Part shown: positions 15,640 through 24,600 of the stretch, in pieces
How the letters are laid out: every line of letters begins with the position of its first letter
Numbering within the stretch: position 1 is the first letter of the stretch
Notes under the pieces: model-generated
Database searches by the model: none
Told to the model about the DNA's origin: nothing
Seen by the model: only the letters and a program-made list of their open reading frames with translations
NCBI GenBank assembly: GCA_022241785.1
Contig: JAKOMP010000008.1
Span: forward strand, 1-64,000
Length of the DNA stretch: 64,000 nt
Reading direction: 5' to 3'
From: Cyanocohniella sp. LLY
Lineage (GTDB): Bacteria; Cyanobacteriota; Cyanobacteriia; Cyanobacteriales; Nostocaceae
Made by a program: the position numbers and the translations under genes

Positions 15640-17247
15640 ATGAGTATTTGGATTATTACAACTGGTAATAGTGATGTGATTCTAAAGCATGATCTCAGTT
15701 GGGGAAGATTATATGATGAAGTAAGTGATCATCTAGAATGCTCAGATTTTCGTTCTGCTTCCAGAGTCAACCCCGAAGATAAAGAAGCTGGATATACAGT
15801 ACCACCTAGAGTTTTAGGTTTAGTTTACGAGAATCAACCAGAAGAATATTATAAAGATGATTTACATTTTCCACTACTTGATACATATCTAGAATATTTT
15901 ACAAATAAAAATATTGAACTAGACAGAATAATTATTCTGTTGACAGACCAATCTCAGATATTTATCAGTGAGGAACAAAGACTTTACCAAAAATCTCCCT
16001 ATTGGAAAGATACTTGTACACTTAAACCTCTATTGACGTGGTACTTTCAAGATAAACAATTTACTTGTCAACCAGAATTTGCATATTTAGTTCCCCATGA
16101 ATTAGGTAAAGGTATTGATCATTGGGATGCTACTCTATCACTTGTGGACGAAAAATTACGTCACTTACAAATTGATGTAGACAAGCAAGTTTATGTTAGT
16201 CATCAAGCTGGAACACCAGCAATATCATCTGCGGTACAGTTTATAACTGTAAGTAAGTTCCAGCACGTTGAGTTTTTGGTCAGTAATGAATATATTGATG
16301 AAAACTATCAACTAAAATCTGAGTATGATGCTATAGAAAGTTCTCGTTATCAACGAGGGATGCAAATTCAAAAAGCACAACAGTTACTAAAAAAAGGCTT
16401 ACCTGCTGCTGCTAAAGAAATTTTAGCAGACATAGCTGATGAGAAGACTATTAAAGACATCAACGAAATTACCGATTTGTTCAATATTAATAATTCTTTA
16501 TTTCAAGGTAGAAAGTTTGATATGCAATCAGGAGTTGATAGGATAATTACTGCTCTTGATTTAATAGAAATTTTCTTTCAACAAGAGAATTATATTCAAG
16601 GAATAGCCATTTTAAATGCCACACAGGAAACTTTTTTAAAAATAGCTTTACTATCGCAAGTCAAAAAAATTGATGATTTGACTATAAAATTATCCGATTG
16701 TTTGAGTTGGGATGAAGAAGGATTAAAAATAAAATCACAACAAGATTTACAGAAAAAGTTTAATTCACTTCAGCCAATAGATATGTTAAAGAAAATCAAA
16801 TTCCCTTACCCAGAATCTTCTGAATCTGATTTTAATTACTGGGAAAGTTATAAAAAAAATAACAACAGATATTTTAAGCTGCAAAAAAATAATCAACAGT
16901 TAGAATGGCTAATGGCACTTAGACCAGAATTTAAGTGTTGGAATCTTTTGAATTGGTCATGTAAGTATGAAAGAGAAAGGTCTGATGATTTACGCAATCA
17001 GTTATTACATAATTTATTAGGAGTTACTCAAGACGATGTACTTAAATATTTAGTAGGATATGATGATAAGTTGATTAACTTTGTCAAACAAAATAAAGAA
17101 ATTGAAAATGTAGTTGACCAAGCTTATCAGGAACAGGTAAAAAAATATTTTATCAAGGCTTTAAATCTATTTGGATTATGGAAAGAATCTACAATTGAAA
17201 ATAGATTGCAAAAAAAATTGACTAATATATCTAATTCACTGTTTTAA
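15640..17247 (+). CDS. CARF-HEPN ribonuclease, Csx1/Csm6-like
   Basis: A 535-aa putative cyclic-oligoadenylate-activated RNase. The N-terminal half is a CARF domain: the first strand IWIITTGNSDV and the ligand-loop signature VYVSHQAGTPAISSAVQF near residues 185-203. The C-terminal half is helical and contains RNQLLH at about 452-457, the R-x4-H signature of HEPN RNases. It starts 2 nt after the cmr6 stop and ends the operon. Together with the intact GGDD of Cas10 this predicts collateral RNA degradation on infection. The subfamily (Csx1 versus Csm6) is unclear; the protein is longer and more lysine-rich than typical members. Confidence 0.85.
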   Translation: MSIWIITTGNSDVILKHDLSWGRLYDEVSDHLECSDFRSASRVNPEDKEAGYTVPPRVLGLVYENQPEEYYKDDLHFPLLDTYLEYFTNKNIELDRIIILLTDQSQIFISEEQRLYQKSPYWKDTCTLKPLLTWYFQDKQFTCQPEFAYLVPHELGKGIDHWDATLSLVDEKLRHLQIDVDKQVYVSHQAGTPAISSAVQFITVSKFQHVEFLVSNEYIDENYQLKSEYDAIESSRYQRGMQIQKAQQLLKKGLPAAAKEILADIADEKTIKDINEITDLFNINNSLFQGRKFDMQSGVDRIITALDLIEIFFQQENYIQGIAILNATQETFLKIALLSQVKKIDDLTIKLSDCLSWDEEGLKIKSQQDLQKKFNSLQPIDMLKKIKFPYPESSESDFNYWESYKKNNNRYFKLQKNNQQLEWLMALRPEFKCWNLLNWSCKYERERSDDLRNQLLHNLLGVTQDDVLKYLVGYDDKLINFVKQNKEIENVVDQAYQEQVKKYFIKALNLFGLWKESTIENRLQKKLTNISNSLF

Positions 17248-17639
17248 TCCTGATATTTTGTACGATGATCAATAATCATAGGAGGGGCAATACCAACGAT
17301 ATAAAAATAGGAGCTTGAGTGTATTTTCAGTATTGTCTACCTTAAAAAATTTGTAATAAAACAACTGGTGCAAAATATAATATAAGCAGAGTAATTTTTG
17401 ATTGGAGTTGATGATAGTGGTTTCATGCGAATAACAAATTTATGAGATTCTGTTATTTTTTGCGGCCGGGTCAGCAAAAATTGCTAATGCCTATTTCTTC
17501 GTTGACCCAGCCGATGTCTTTCTCTGTAAGGGTTTTAGCGTTTTTTACCTTAATGATTCATCTGAATATCGCTGTAACTATCTACCCCGTCGCAAATGGC
17601 ATCTGGACATTAAGCGCAATCAGGGTTTAAATAGGAAGG
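17248..17639 (+). promoter_or_regulatory. Likely leader of CRISPR array 2, with a coding-like remnant
   Basis: 392 bp upstream of the first array 2 repeat. The left part (17250-17440) is very AT-rich with short A/T runs, as leaders are. From about 17455 a frame without a start codon reads like protein: AYFFVDPADVFLCKGF and later SSEYRCNYLPRRKWHLDIK. It runs to the first repeat. It may be a decayed gene captured beside the array; no family was recognised. Confidence 0.45.
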
Positions 17640-18090
17640 GTCGCTTCTCTACTGAGAAGTGGAATTAATGGAAACACTATAACCTAAATCAATTACTAAA
17701 GGTTTATTTAGTCGCTTCTCTACTGAGAAGTGGAATTAATGGAAACCCTATTAACCATGCTGAAATATGGGTTTTTGTCACTTGTCGCTTCTCTACTGAG
17801 AAGTGGAATTAATGGAAACAAGTTTAAGTTTTCAGAATACCTCATTTTTAAGAAGTCGCTTCTCTACTGAGAAGTGGAATTAATGGAAACATGGGGAAGA
17901 AGTGGAAGTTGTCAAGGAACTGCATCACGGGGGTCGCTTCTCTACTGAGAAGTGGAATTAATGGAAACAATTCAACAGATGTGTTGTCAGTTAGAAAAAA
18001 GTTGTCGCTTCTCTACTGAGAAGTGGAATTAATGGAAACTCAAGATCATCAGGTTGATATCTAATCCACTTATTTTGTTGTCGCTTCTCT
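17640..18090 (+). CRISPR. CRISPR array 2, 6 full repeats plus truncated terminal repeat, 6 spacers
   Basis: Full 36-nt repeats begin at 17640, 17711, 17784, 17855, 17933 and 18004. An 11-nt piece of a seventh (18080-18090) ends the array and is followed by unrelated sequence. Repeats begin GTCGCTTCTCTACTG and end with the same 20 nt as array 1, including the ATGGAAAC handle. The stem is extended relative to array 1 (CTTCTC/GAGAAG plus a G-U and a C-G pair). Decay at the right end fits a leader on the left and rightward transcription. Spacers are 35-42 nt. Confidence 0.97.
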
Positions 18091-18281
18091 AATTTGGACT
18101 TTGGACAAAATTGGTAACATTGCATGTATCTACGTATCGATGGTTGTAATGCTTGCTAAGTAGAGGAAGTACGCTTTTAGAAGAAATGGAAAACAGCTTT
18201 TACCGCCTTAATAGACTTCTTGTAGGGAGAAGGGATGGAATTTTACTTTACCCTTTTGGCGACTGGTGCAATCGCTATTTT

Positions 18282-18488
18282 TCAGGCTGTAAAACCTTCG
18301 AGGGCGAATATTCTGATTGCTTCAGAAGATAGTAGAGTTTGTGACTGAAGTTCGATTAAAGCCTGTTCCGCATCCCCTAGAGTCACATCGGGGTGATATT
18401 TTAATGTTTTGAAATCTGGATGCTTGCGGATTTGTGCAAGTAGCTCTTGGGCTTGATTAATCAATTCTGGTAGTGGTTGATTTGGCAT
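18282..18488 (-). CDS. Small protein of unknown function, 68 aa
   Basis: Acidic, helical 68-aa protein (ELINQAQELLAQIRKHPDF near the start). Last member of a minus-strand run of three or four small genes spaced by 8-31 nt. No family was recognised. The consistent direction, close spacing and coding-like composition support a real gene. Confidence 0.5.
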   Translation of the reverse strand: MPNQPLPELINQAQELLAQIRKHPDFKTLKYHPDVTLGDAEQALIELQSQTLLSSEAIRIFALEGFTA

Positions 18489-18496
18489 AATTTACC

Positions 18497-18772
18497 TCAA
18501 AAAATCGACAGTTGCAATGATGATTGACTGAGTACAGAAGCATTAGTAGACATACCTTGCACTTCGTAACAACGAGTCAATAAGCTGTTTCTGTTGATGG
18601 TCAAGTCTTTCTTTTTTCGCTGTCCAGCCATTGGTCTAAAAGTGTATTTAGGTGCGTTAATTGTGCCGTTTTTATGCCTGTATCGATACAGAGTTAGGTC
18701 AATTTGGTACACTTTTGATTGAGTCAGTAGCGTGGCATCATTGACTAGTGAAAGATTCATTATTCTCCTCAA
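18497..18772 (-). CDS. Small basic protein of unknown function, 91 aa
   Basis: A 91-aa protein with a Lys/Arg-rich middle (QRKKKDLTINRNSLLTRCYE). It lies 8 nt upstream of the 68-aa gene and is probably co-transcribed. A second Met (MNLSLV) is 4 codons in, and a GAGGAGAAT-like site precedes the two candidate starts. No family was recognised. Confidence 0.5.
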   Translation of the reverse strand: MRRIMNLSLVNDATLLTQSKVYQIDLTLYRYRHKNGTINAPKYTFRPMAGQRKKKDLTINRNSLLTRCYEVQGMSTNASVLSQSSLQLSIF

Positions 18773-18803
18773 ATGTCAAGGGCAATTATGTTGAATGACG
18801 GCA

Positions 18804-19028
18804 TCAAATACCGTTATTTTCTGCCTGAGTATATTGAAAATTTTCAATGCCTTCTTGAACTTCACCTAACGCATGAATTACATCAAGTAAATTAAAATCA
18901 TTCGCTCTAGTAAATTCTTCAGTAGCTTCTATTTCTCTGTATTCTGATTTGGCTTGCAGCATTCTCAATGTTTCTTCTATGCCTTTAAGAATGCTCTGAA
19001 TTTGCTCTGTAGTTAAAATTTGAGTCAT
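18804..19028 (-). CDS. Small acidic protein of unknown function, 74 aa
   Basis: A 74-aa protein, predicted helical (TTEQIQSILKGIEETLRMLQ), preceded by the ribosome binding site GAGGAAG. First clearly supported gene of the small-protein operon between array 2 and the divergent RHH-Uma2 operon. No family was recognised. Confidence 0.55.
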   Translation of the reverse strand: MTQILTTEQIQSILKGIEETLRMLQAKSEYREIEATEEFTRANDFNLLDVIHALGEVQEGIENFQYTQAENNGI

Positions 19029-19051
19029 TGCTTCTTCCTCACAACAATTAT

Positions 19052-19162
19052 TTAACTAATTACAGTTTGAGGCTGAAACAATGAGACTTTGTAGGACTCA
19101 TCAAGAAGTGAATCGCCTATCTCTGCTTTCGGCGCTTGTGATTCTAGCTGTTGATTTACCAT
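19052..19162 (-). CDS. Possible 36-aa peptide gene
   Basis: An open frame with ATG start (complement of 19160-19162) encoding MVNQQLESQAPKAEIGDSLL and a hydrophilic tail, ending 24 nt before the 74-aa gene. Position and composition fit the small-gene operon, but no strong ribosome binding site is seen. It may be a short leader peptide or chance. Confidence 0.3.
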   Translation of the reverse strand: MVNQQLESQAPKAEIGDSLLDESYKVSLFQPQTVIS

Positions 19163-19397
19163 TGGTTTAATACTTACTCTTATGACTGTCAGGGGGAGAG
19201 GACGTGTTTACTTACTGCCTCACAGTTATAAGCGTACATCGAAAGTAAATCAAAAGCAACACTATAGATATAAGGATTGGCTATCTAAAGTGTTACTATT
19301 GATTTGCAATTTATATACAAGAGCATATCAATTGCAACACTATAGAGGTATGCTATAAGTCAAATGCACACCAAATGTGTTAAAGGAGGGATAATGA
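19163..19397. promoter_or_regulatory. Divergent control region with repeated GCAACACTATAG
   Basis: The 12-mer GCAACACTATAG occurs at 19256-19267 and 19334-19345 in the same direction, 78 bp apart. Between them AAGTGTTACTAT (about 19288-19299) is an imperfect inverted copy. The region separates the small-gene operon from the RHH-like gene at 19398, so these repeats are candidate operators. AAAGGAGG (19382-19389) is the strong ribosome binding site of the rightward operon. Confidence 0.55.
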
Positions 19398-19649
19398 ATG
19401 ATTGCAGTATTTGAGTTAGATATGGACAGGGTTAGAAAAACTCGAACATTTAGATTAGATGAAATTGTAATAAATGGATTAAACGAGCTTGCTAAACGTA
19501 AAAATTCAAGTGCTAATAGGTTACTTGAAAACTTTTTATTTGAAATACTTAAGAACGAAGAGATTATCAACAACGAAATCGAGCCACTAGGAGAGACAAG
19601 AGGTGGTGATCAAAAGAGCGACAAATTAAAAGAGGATAAAGATGACTAA
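19398..19649 (+). CDS. Small ribbon-helix-helix-like DNA-binding protein
   Basis: An 83-aa protein. A strand-helix-helix pattern is visible: RTFRLDEIVINGLNELAKRK, then SSANRLLENFLFEIL, as in Arc/CopG repressors. The tail is charged. The start at 19398 follows AAAGGAGG with proper spacing; the ATG four nt earlier stops after six codons. First gene of a tightly overlapping operon ending in a Uma2 nuclease. It is a probable autorepressor acting on the repeats upstream. Confidence 0.65.
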   Translation: MIAVFELDMDRVRKTRTFRLDEIVINGLNELAKRKNSSANRLLENFLFEILKNEEIINNEIEPLGETRGGDQKSDKLKEDKDD

Positions 19650-19785
19650 CGGACAGCCCGATGAGCTTACGGCCCGACTAGAGTCCGTTGAGCAGAAATT
19701 AGACGATTTGGGGGACGAGCTTGACATAATTCGTACCATACAAACAGGCAAAGGAAGCAATGGCAACGGAGGCAACCGCTTATGA
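19642..19785 (+). CDS. 47-aa coiled-coil protein
   Basis: ATG at 19642 overlaps the RHH-like gene by 8 bp, and the TGA at 19783-19785 overlaps the Uma2 ATG (ATGA). The product has a heptad-like acidic helix (LTARLESVEQKLDDLGDELD) and a Gly/Asn-rich tail. Overlaps on both sides strongly suggest a translated, coupled gene despite its size. It may bridge the two neighbours or serve as an oligomerisation peptide; function unknown. Confidence 0.6.
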   Translation: MTNGQPDELTARLESVEQKLDDLGDELDIIRTIQTGKGSNGNGGNRL

Positions 19786-20408
19786 CTCAAGCCTTACGTA
19801 AACCAGTATCATTCAATGAATTTATTCTTTGGTATCCAGAACACCCACAGAGACGCTATGAGCTACACGACAGAGTAATCATTGAAATGCCACCCCCAAC
19901 AGGCGACCATGAAGAAATCATTGGATTTTTAGTGGGAGAAATAGTTACAGAATATAAACGTTTAAAGCTGCCTTATTTTATACCCAAAACAGCATTCATT
20001 AAGCCGGGTGAAAGCGAATCAGCTTATTCACCAGATATTCTGCTCTTAAATAGCCCTAATTTAGCCAATGAACCTCTGTGGAAACAAGAATCCACTGTCA
20101 GCCTTGCAGGGTCAATTCCGTTGGTTATTGAAGTAGTCAGTACGAACTGGAGAGACGACTATTTCACGAAACTGGGTAAATATGAAGAGGTGGGAATCCG
20201 CGAATATTGGATTGTCGATTATCTTGCCCTCGGTGGACGTAAGTTTATTGGCAACCCCAAAAAACCAACTATTTCCATCTACTACTTAGTGGAAGGCGAA
20301 TATCAAGTTAAACAGTTCAGGGATAGCGATCGCATCCAATCACCAACTTTCCCCGAACTAAATTTAACCGCCGAGCAAACTTTTCAGGCAGGGAAACCAC
20401 TAACTTAG
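19782..20408 (+). CDS. Uma2-family putative endonuclease
   Basis: A 208-aa PD-(D/E)XK-fold protein of the Uma2 (DUF820) family, very abundant in cyanobacteria. Visible motifs are RRYELHDRVIIEMPP near the N-terminus, YSPDILLLNS (the PD of the core) near 85, and LVIEVVSTNWRDDYFTKLGKYEEVGIREYWIVD near 110-145, which supplies E-x-V and the Lys. All core residues seem present. Substrate and role are unknown for the family; transposon or defence functions have been suggested. Third gene of the RHH-coiled-coil-Uma2 operon. Confidence 0.88.
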   Translation: MTQALRKPVSFNEFILWYPEHPQRRYELHDRVIIEMPPPTGDHEEIIGFLVGEIVTEYKRLKLPYFIPKTAFIKPGESESAYSPDILLLNSPNLANEPLWKQESTVSLAGSIPLVIEVVSTNWRDDYFTKLGKYEEVGIREYWIVDYLALGGRKFIGNPKKPTISIYYLVEGEYQVKQFRDSDRIQSPTFPELNLTAEQTFQAGKPLT

Positions 20409-20453
20409 CCATGATGAGGCCGGAAGTTATTAAAATTTATCTTTGAGAGAGGA

Positions 20454-20758
20454 ATGAGGAATGTTATTCTAACTACAGCTATTGTCAATCAAGCTCAAAC
20501 CACCCTTGCATCTACAGGAGGAAAAGCCACAAAGCAGTATATTAAGAAAATAGAAATATCAAAGGTGAGCCGTTAGACGACAGATTGGTGTCCCAGATCT
20601 TGGGGAAGGTCAAAACACCTAATCTTACTAAGCTAACCGAGACTCACGACTCAACCCTTGTGGCAATATTAGCACACAAGGGCGGGTATGGTATGCCTTT
20701 TTTTTCAGAAAAATTCTGGAAGGTATCTAGCGCTACAATTTCTCCCGACCCTAAATAG
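20454..20758 (+). pseudogene. Possible frameshifted small gene
   Basis: ATG 20454 after GAGAGAGG opens a 40-codon frame (MRNVILTTAIVNQAQTTLAS and so on) that stops at 20576. A different frame continues with protein-like sequence, KGEPLDDRLVSQILGKVKT, then LVAILAHKGGYGMPFFSEKF, to a TAG at 20756. A +1 shift near 20562 would join them into about 100 residues. It could be a decayed gene or a real frameshift; no family was recognised. An 8-bp hairpin (CCCTTGTG/CACAAGGG, 20655-20682) followed by a T-run lies within it. Confidence 0.35.
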
Positions 20759-21690
20759 ACAGAAACGTAGGCTGAGGTCGAGTTTCACAATTACAACTAT
20801 CTAAAGGAGGAATTTCACGACTAGATACCTCATAAATGAGGAGAACTTCGTGATTACTTCCATTTTTCAAGTTAATAAATTTTTATCAAGAAAGGCAGAG
20901 GGCAGAAGGCAGGAGGCAGAAGGAACACTGTCACAAAAATTGCTCCACCTGGAGAAACCACAAAACCGCATTGTCTCCTCTATTCTGTGCTGCAACCACA
21001 AGGAGCAAGGGTTTAAGACCTCCACTGTTGCGTCATCTGACCGCAGGGTACAAGAGTTTAGTGGATCTAAATCAGGAGGAGTTGAATTACCTTCTGACTT
21101 GTTCCTTCTGCCCTCTGCCTCCTGCCTTCTGCCTTCTTCAATTACTAAATTCTGCTGGCAAAGCTATCTACAAGCTACTGGCCTCATCAATGAGCTAAAA
21201 AGCGCATCAGAACTACTGCAACTAAAGTCCAGAGAGTTTCCAGCATGGTGTGTCAGACTTCAAGCCGAAATCTCTGACAACGCAGCAAATCCGCCACCAG
21301 TAAAAAGACACCAGCTGATGACCGATTTTTCTTAAGAATGTACCAAAAATAGGAAATCGGCTAGCTACCCACAGAACAGACATTGTATTGGCATTCTACA
21401 AACATTTTGTAGCTGCTCACTCACAGACTGACTGCTGCTGCCAAGCAACCAACCGGAAAAAACGTAATTTTACTTTAACAATGTCTGCACCATTATGGTG
21501 AAACTAGTTTAGTTGAGACCAAGTAGGATGAATTGTTTGAAAGCAAGACATTATGAGCATTTCAGAAAAAACACTTCATACATTCAGTTAATAATTTTTA
21601 GCTGTGATAGAGAACTGGTTTCAGCACTACTAGTTTCACCTTAACTGTGGGTAGCTCCGATAGACGCAATTATTATCGGGGGCTACAAAA
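20759..21690. other. Long non-coding region before the replication gene; candidate origin and control region
   Basis: About 930 bp. Two copies of a GGCAGAAGGCAG-type low-complexity repeat lie in opposite directions (about 20893-20927 and 21101-21139), so the open frame through them at 20850-21335 is not credible as a gene. Further right are nested 12-bp inverted repeats: AGCTACCCACAG (21363-21374) with CTGTGGGTAGCT (21645-21656), and inside them GGTGAAACTAGT (21497-21508) with ACTAGTTTCACC (21629-21640). In the related plasmid pSYSA the region before the CyRepA1 gene controls replication through an antisense RNA, so a similar role is plausible here. Confidence 0.5.
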
Positions 21691-24600
21691 GTGTTACAAA
21701 TCAATACAATTGACATTCAAGGGTCTATCTTTGAAGCTCAACACCTTCAAGAATGGCTGAATAGCGGAATAGATCAAGAAATCTTCGCTCTCAATGCCAA
21801 ATCACTTTCCGGCACAGTACCTTATGAATTTCTCATTTACAGCCCGAATATCTCACGCCGTAACGATGGACGACTCAGGGATGGCGACTTAAGAAGATAT
21901 AGCCACTTGGAGTATGGGGGGTGGTGGTGCAATGGCATTGATCCCCTGAACGATTACAAGTTAATGATTTGGGGTTGCTTCAAACCCAACCAACCCAGGC
22001 GTGACCAGAAAAAAATTCATAAATTTCTCAAGTACGAGCATCCCCCCAAAGAACAGACACGAGCATTCTTCCTGCAAATTACAAAACAGCATTGGGCGAA
22101 AATCTCAGACCGATGCAGCATTCCCATTACAAAAGAAGATTTGCAGCATCCTGGCGGTTTCTGGCATTGGGTTTGGCTACATAATGTCCCTGTGACGATT
22201 GTTGAGGGGGTCAAGAAAGCAGCTGCATTACTGTCAGCTGGTTATGCGGCGATTGCGCTACCTGGGGTGAACGCTGGTTATCGGACTCCCCAAGATGAAT
22301 ACAGCATCGCTATTGGCAAACCTTTCCTCATCCCTGACCTGAAACATTTCGCCACTGTGGATAGGCAGATGAACATTTGCTTTGACCAAGATTCCAAGCC
22401 AGAAACAGTGCAACGAGTAAAAACCGCTATCAATCGCATGGGGCGTTTACTCATGGCAGAGGGTTGCGAAGTCAAAGTCATTGAATTGCCGCCGGGAGGG
22501 GAGAAGGGCGTTGATGATTTTATCGTGGCTGAAGGTCGAGAGGCGTTTCACGCTCTTTACAATACCGCCGAAGTCTTGCAGATGTGGGAAATCAAGCTGT
22601 TTACCATCCTCACTTACCCGCCGGCGATCGCACTCAACCAGCGTTTTCTAGGTCAAATTCTTGTACCAGAAGGCGAAAAGCTGATTGTTTTGAAGGCTCC
22701 CAAAGGCACAGGAAAAACCGAATGGCTAGCTGGTGAGGTGGCGAAAGCACACGATCAAGGACGGAGAGTGCTAATTGTCACTCATCGCATCCAACTAGGA
22801 GAAGCGTTATGTAATCGTTTTGGTGTCAACTATGTTACTGAAATTTATGGCTCAGAAACAGGTGATTTACTCGGCTATGGCGTGTGTATTGATTCACTGC
22901 ATTCTGAAAGCCAAGCTAAATTTAACCCCAATGACTGGTCTAATGATGTGATTATCATCGATGAATGCGACCAGGTGTTCTGGCATCTGCTCAACTCTAA
23001 AACCGAGATAGCTAAACGCCGGGTAGCGGTACTCAATAACCTCAAGCAATTAGTTCAAAATGTTCTCAGTAGCCAGCATGGTAAAATTTACCTGTCTTCG
23101 GCAGATGTCTCAGATACAGACGTTAAATATATACTGTCTCTGGCTGGTGAATACCGCGTTAACCCCTTTGTAATTGTCAATAACTATCGTCCTGATTCCG
23201 GCAAATGTTACAACTACAGTGGCAACGATCCCCGAAAATTAGTCGCGGCGATGGATAAAGCCTTGGCCACGGGAGGCCATCACATACTTTGTTGCTCTGC
23301 TCAAAAAGCCAAATCACGATGGGGGACTAAGACATTAGAAGAACGGTTTCGCCGGAAATTCCCAAACTTGCGAATTTTGCGAATTGATAGCGAGTCAGTA
23401 GCCGACCCGACACATCCAGCTTACGGCTGCATTGGGCATCTGAATGAAATTTTGACACAATATGATTTAGTGATTGCCTCGCCTAGTTTAGAAACCGGGG
23501 TTTCTATCGATATCGTTGGCTACTTTTCTACCGTATGGGGCATTTTTCAGGGAGTGCAGCCAACTAACTCGGTGCGCCAAATGTTAGCCAGATTACGAGA
23601 AACTGCCGACCGTCACATTTGGGTGAGAAAACGCGGTTTCGGCAGAATTGGTAACGGGATGACTGCAATCGGGGCGTTATTGCGAAGCCAACACTCAGCA
23701 ACTCGCGCTAATATTGCCCTCTTGTCCGCAGCTGATAATGAGGATTACAGCTACATTGACCAGAATTTTCAACCAGAGTCGTTACAGACTTGGGGAAAAC
23801 GTGCTTGTGTCATTAATGCCGACATGAAATGTTATCGTGATGCTGTGCTGAAAGGTTTGCTAGCTGATGGCTACAAGATTTTAGATGCCGCCGATATAGA
23901 TGACGATGAAGGTAAAAAAATTCTAGAATCGGTCAAGGCAGTATCCCTTAGTGTGTACACAAACGAGTGTGAAGAAACTGCTGCTGTGGAAATTCCCACA
24001 GATACTGAACTCAAGAAAATTAAAGAAAAACGTGCGAAAACTCGTACCGAACGCCAGCAAGAACGCAAAGCAGATTTAGCCCATCGTTACGGTATTGAAG
24101 TCACAGCTGACTTAATCCAGAAAGATGATGACGGCTGGTATCCCCAACTGCGGATGCAATATTATCTGACACTGGGGCGAGAATTTCTCACAAAGCGTGA
24201 TGCCAAAAGAGCTAAGGCACAAGCAGAGGCGGGTAATGGTGCAATTTGGAAGCCCGATTTTAATCAGCAACAGCTGATGCCTGCGGTGATGCTCATAGAA
24301 GAACTCAAAATCCTTGAACTTCTTACCCCAGGGGTGAAACTTCGGGGTTCTCATCCTGAATTACTGGCATTGAAAGCAATAGCAGTCCAGCATCGGTATA
24401 CTATCCAAAATTACTTGAGGATTACGATTTCTGATAAACAGACCCCCATTGCGATCGCCCAAAAATTATTAGGCTGTATGGGGCTAAGTTTAACCTATGT
24501 CGGTCGGTTAGGTTCTAGAAAAAATCGTGAGCAAGTTTACGAGTTTATTTCCCCCGATGATCAGCGCGATTTAATTTTCCACCAATGGCTAGAGCGAGAT

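Noticed and set aside
6806-18079. Possible self-targeting by CRISPR spacers
   Set aside because: By eye no spacer matched other parts of the window; this was not an exhaustive comparison.
20655-20682. Hairpin whose loop resembles a rolling-circle nonanucleotide (TAATATTGC on the minus strand)
   Set aside because: The match is partial, no rolling-circle Rep gene is present, and the replication protein is of the helicase/TOPRIM type.
20850-21335. 161-aa open frame
   Set aside because: It reads through two inverted copies of the GGCAGAAGG low-complexity repeat (KAEGRRQEAEG and LFLLPSASCLLPS) and has no recognisable domain; judged non-coding.
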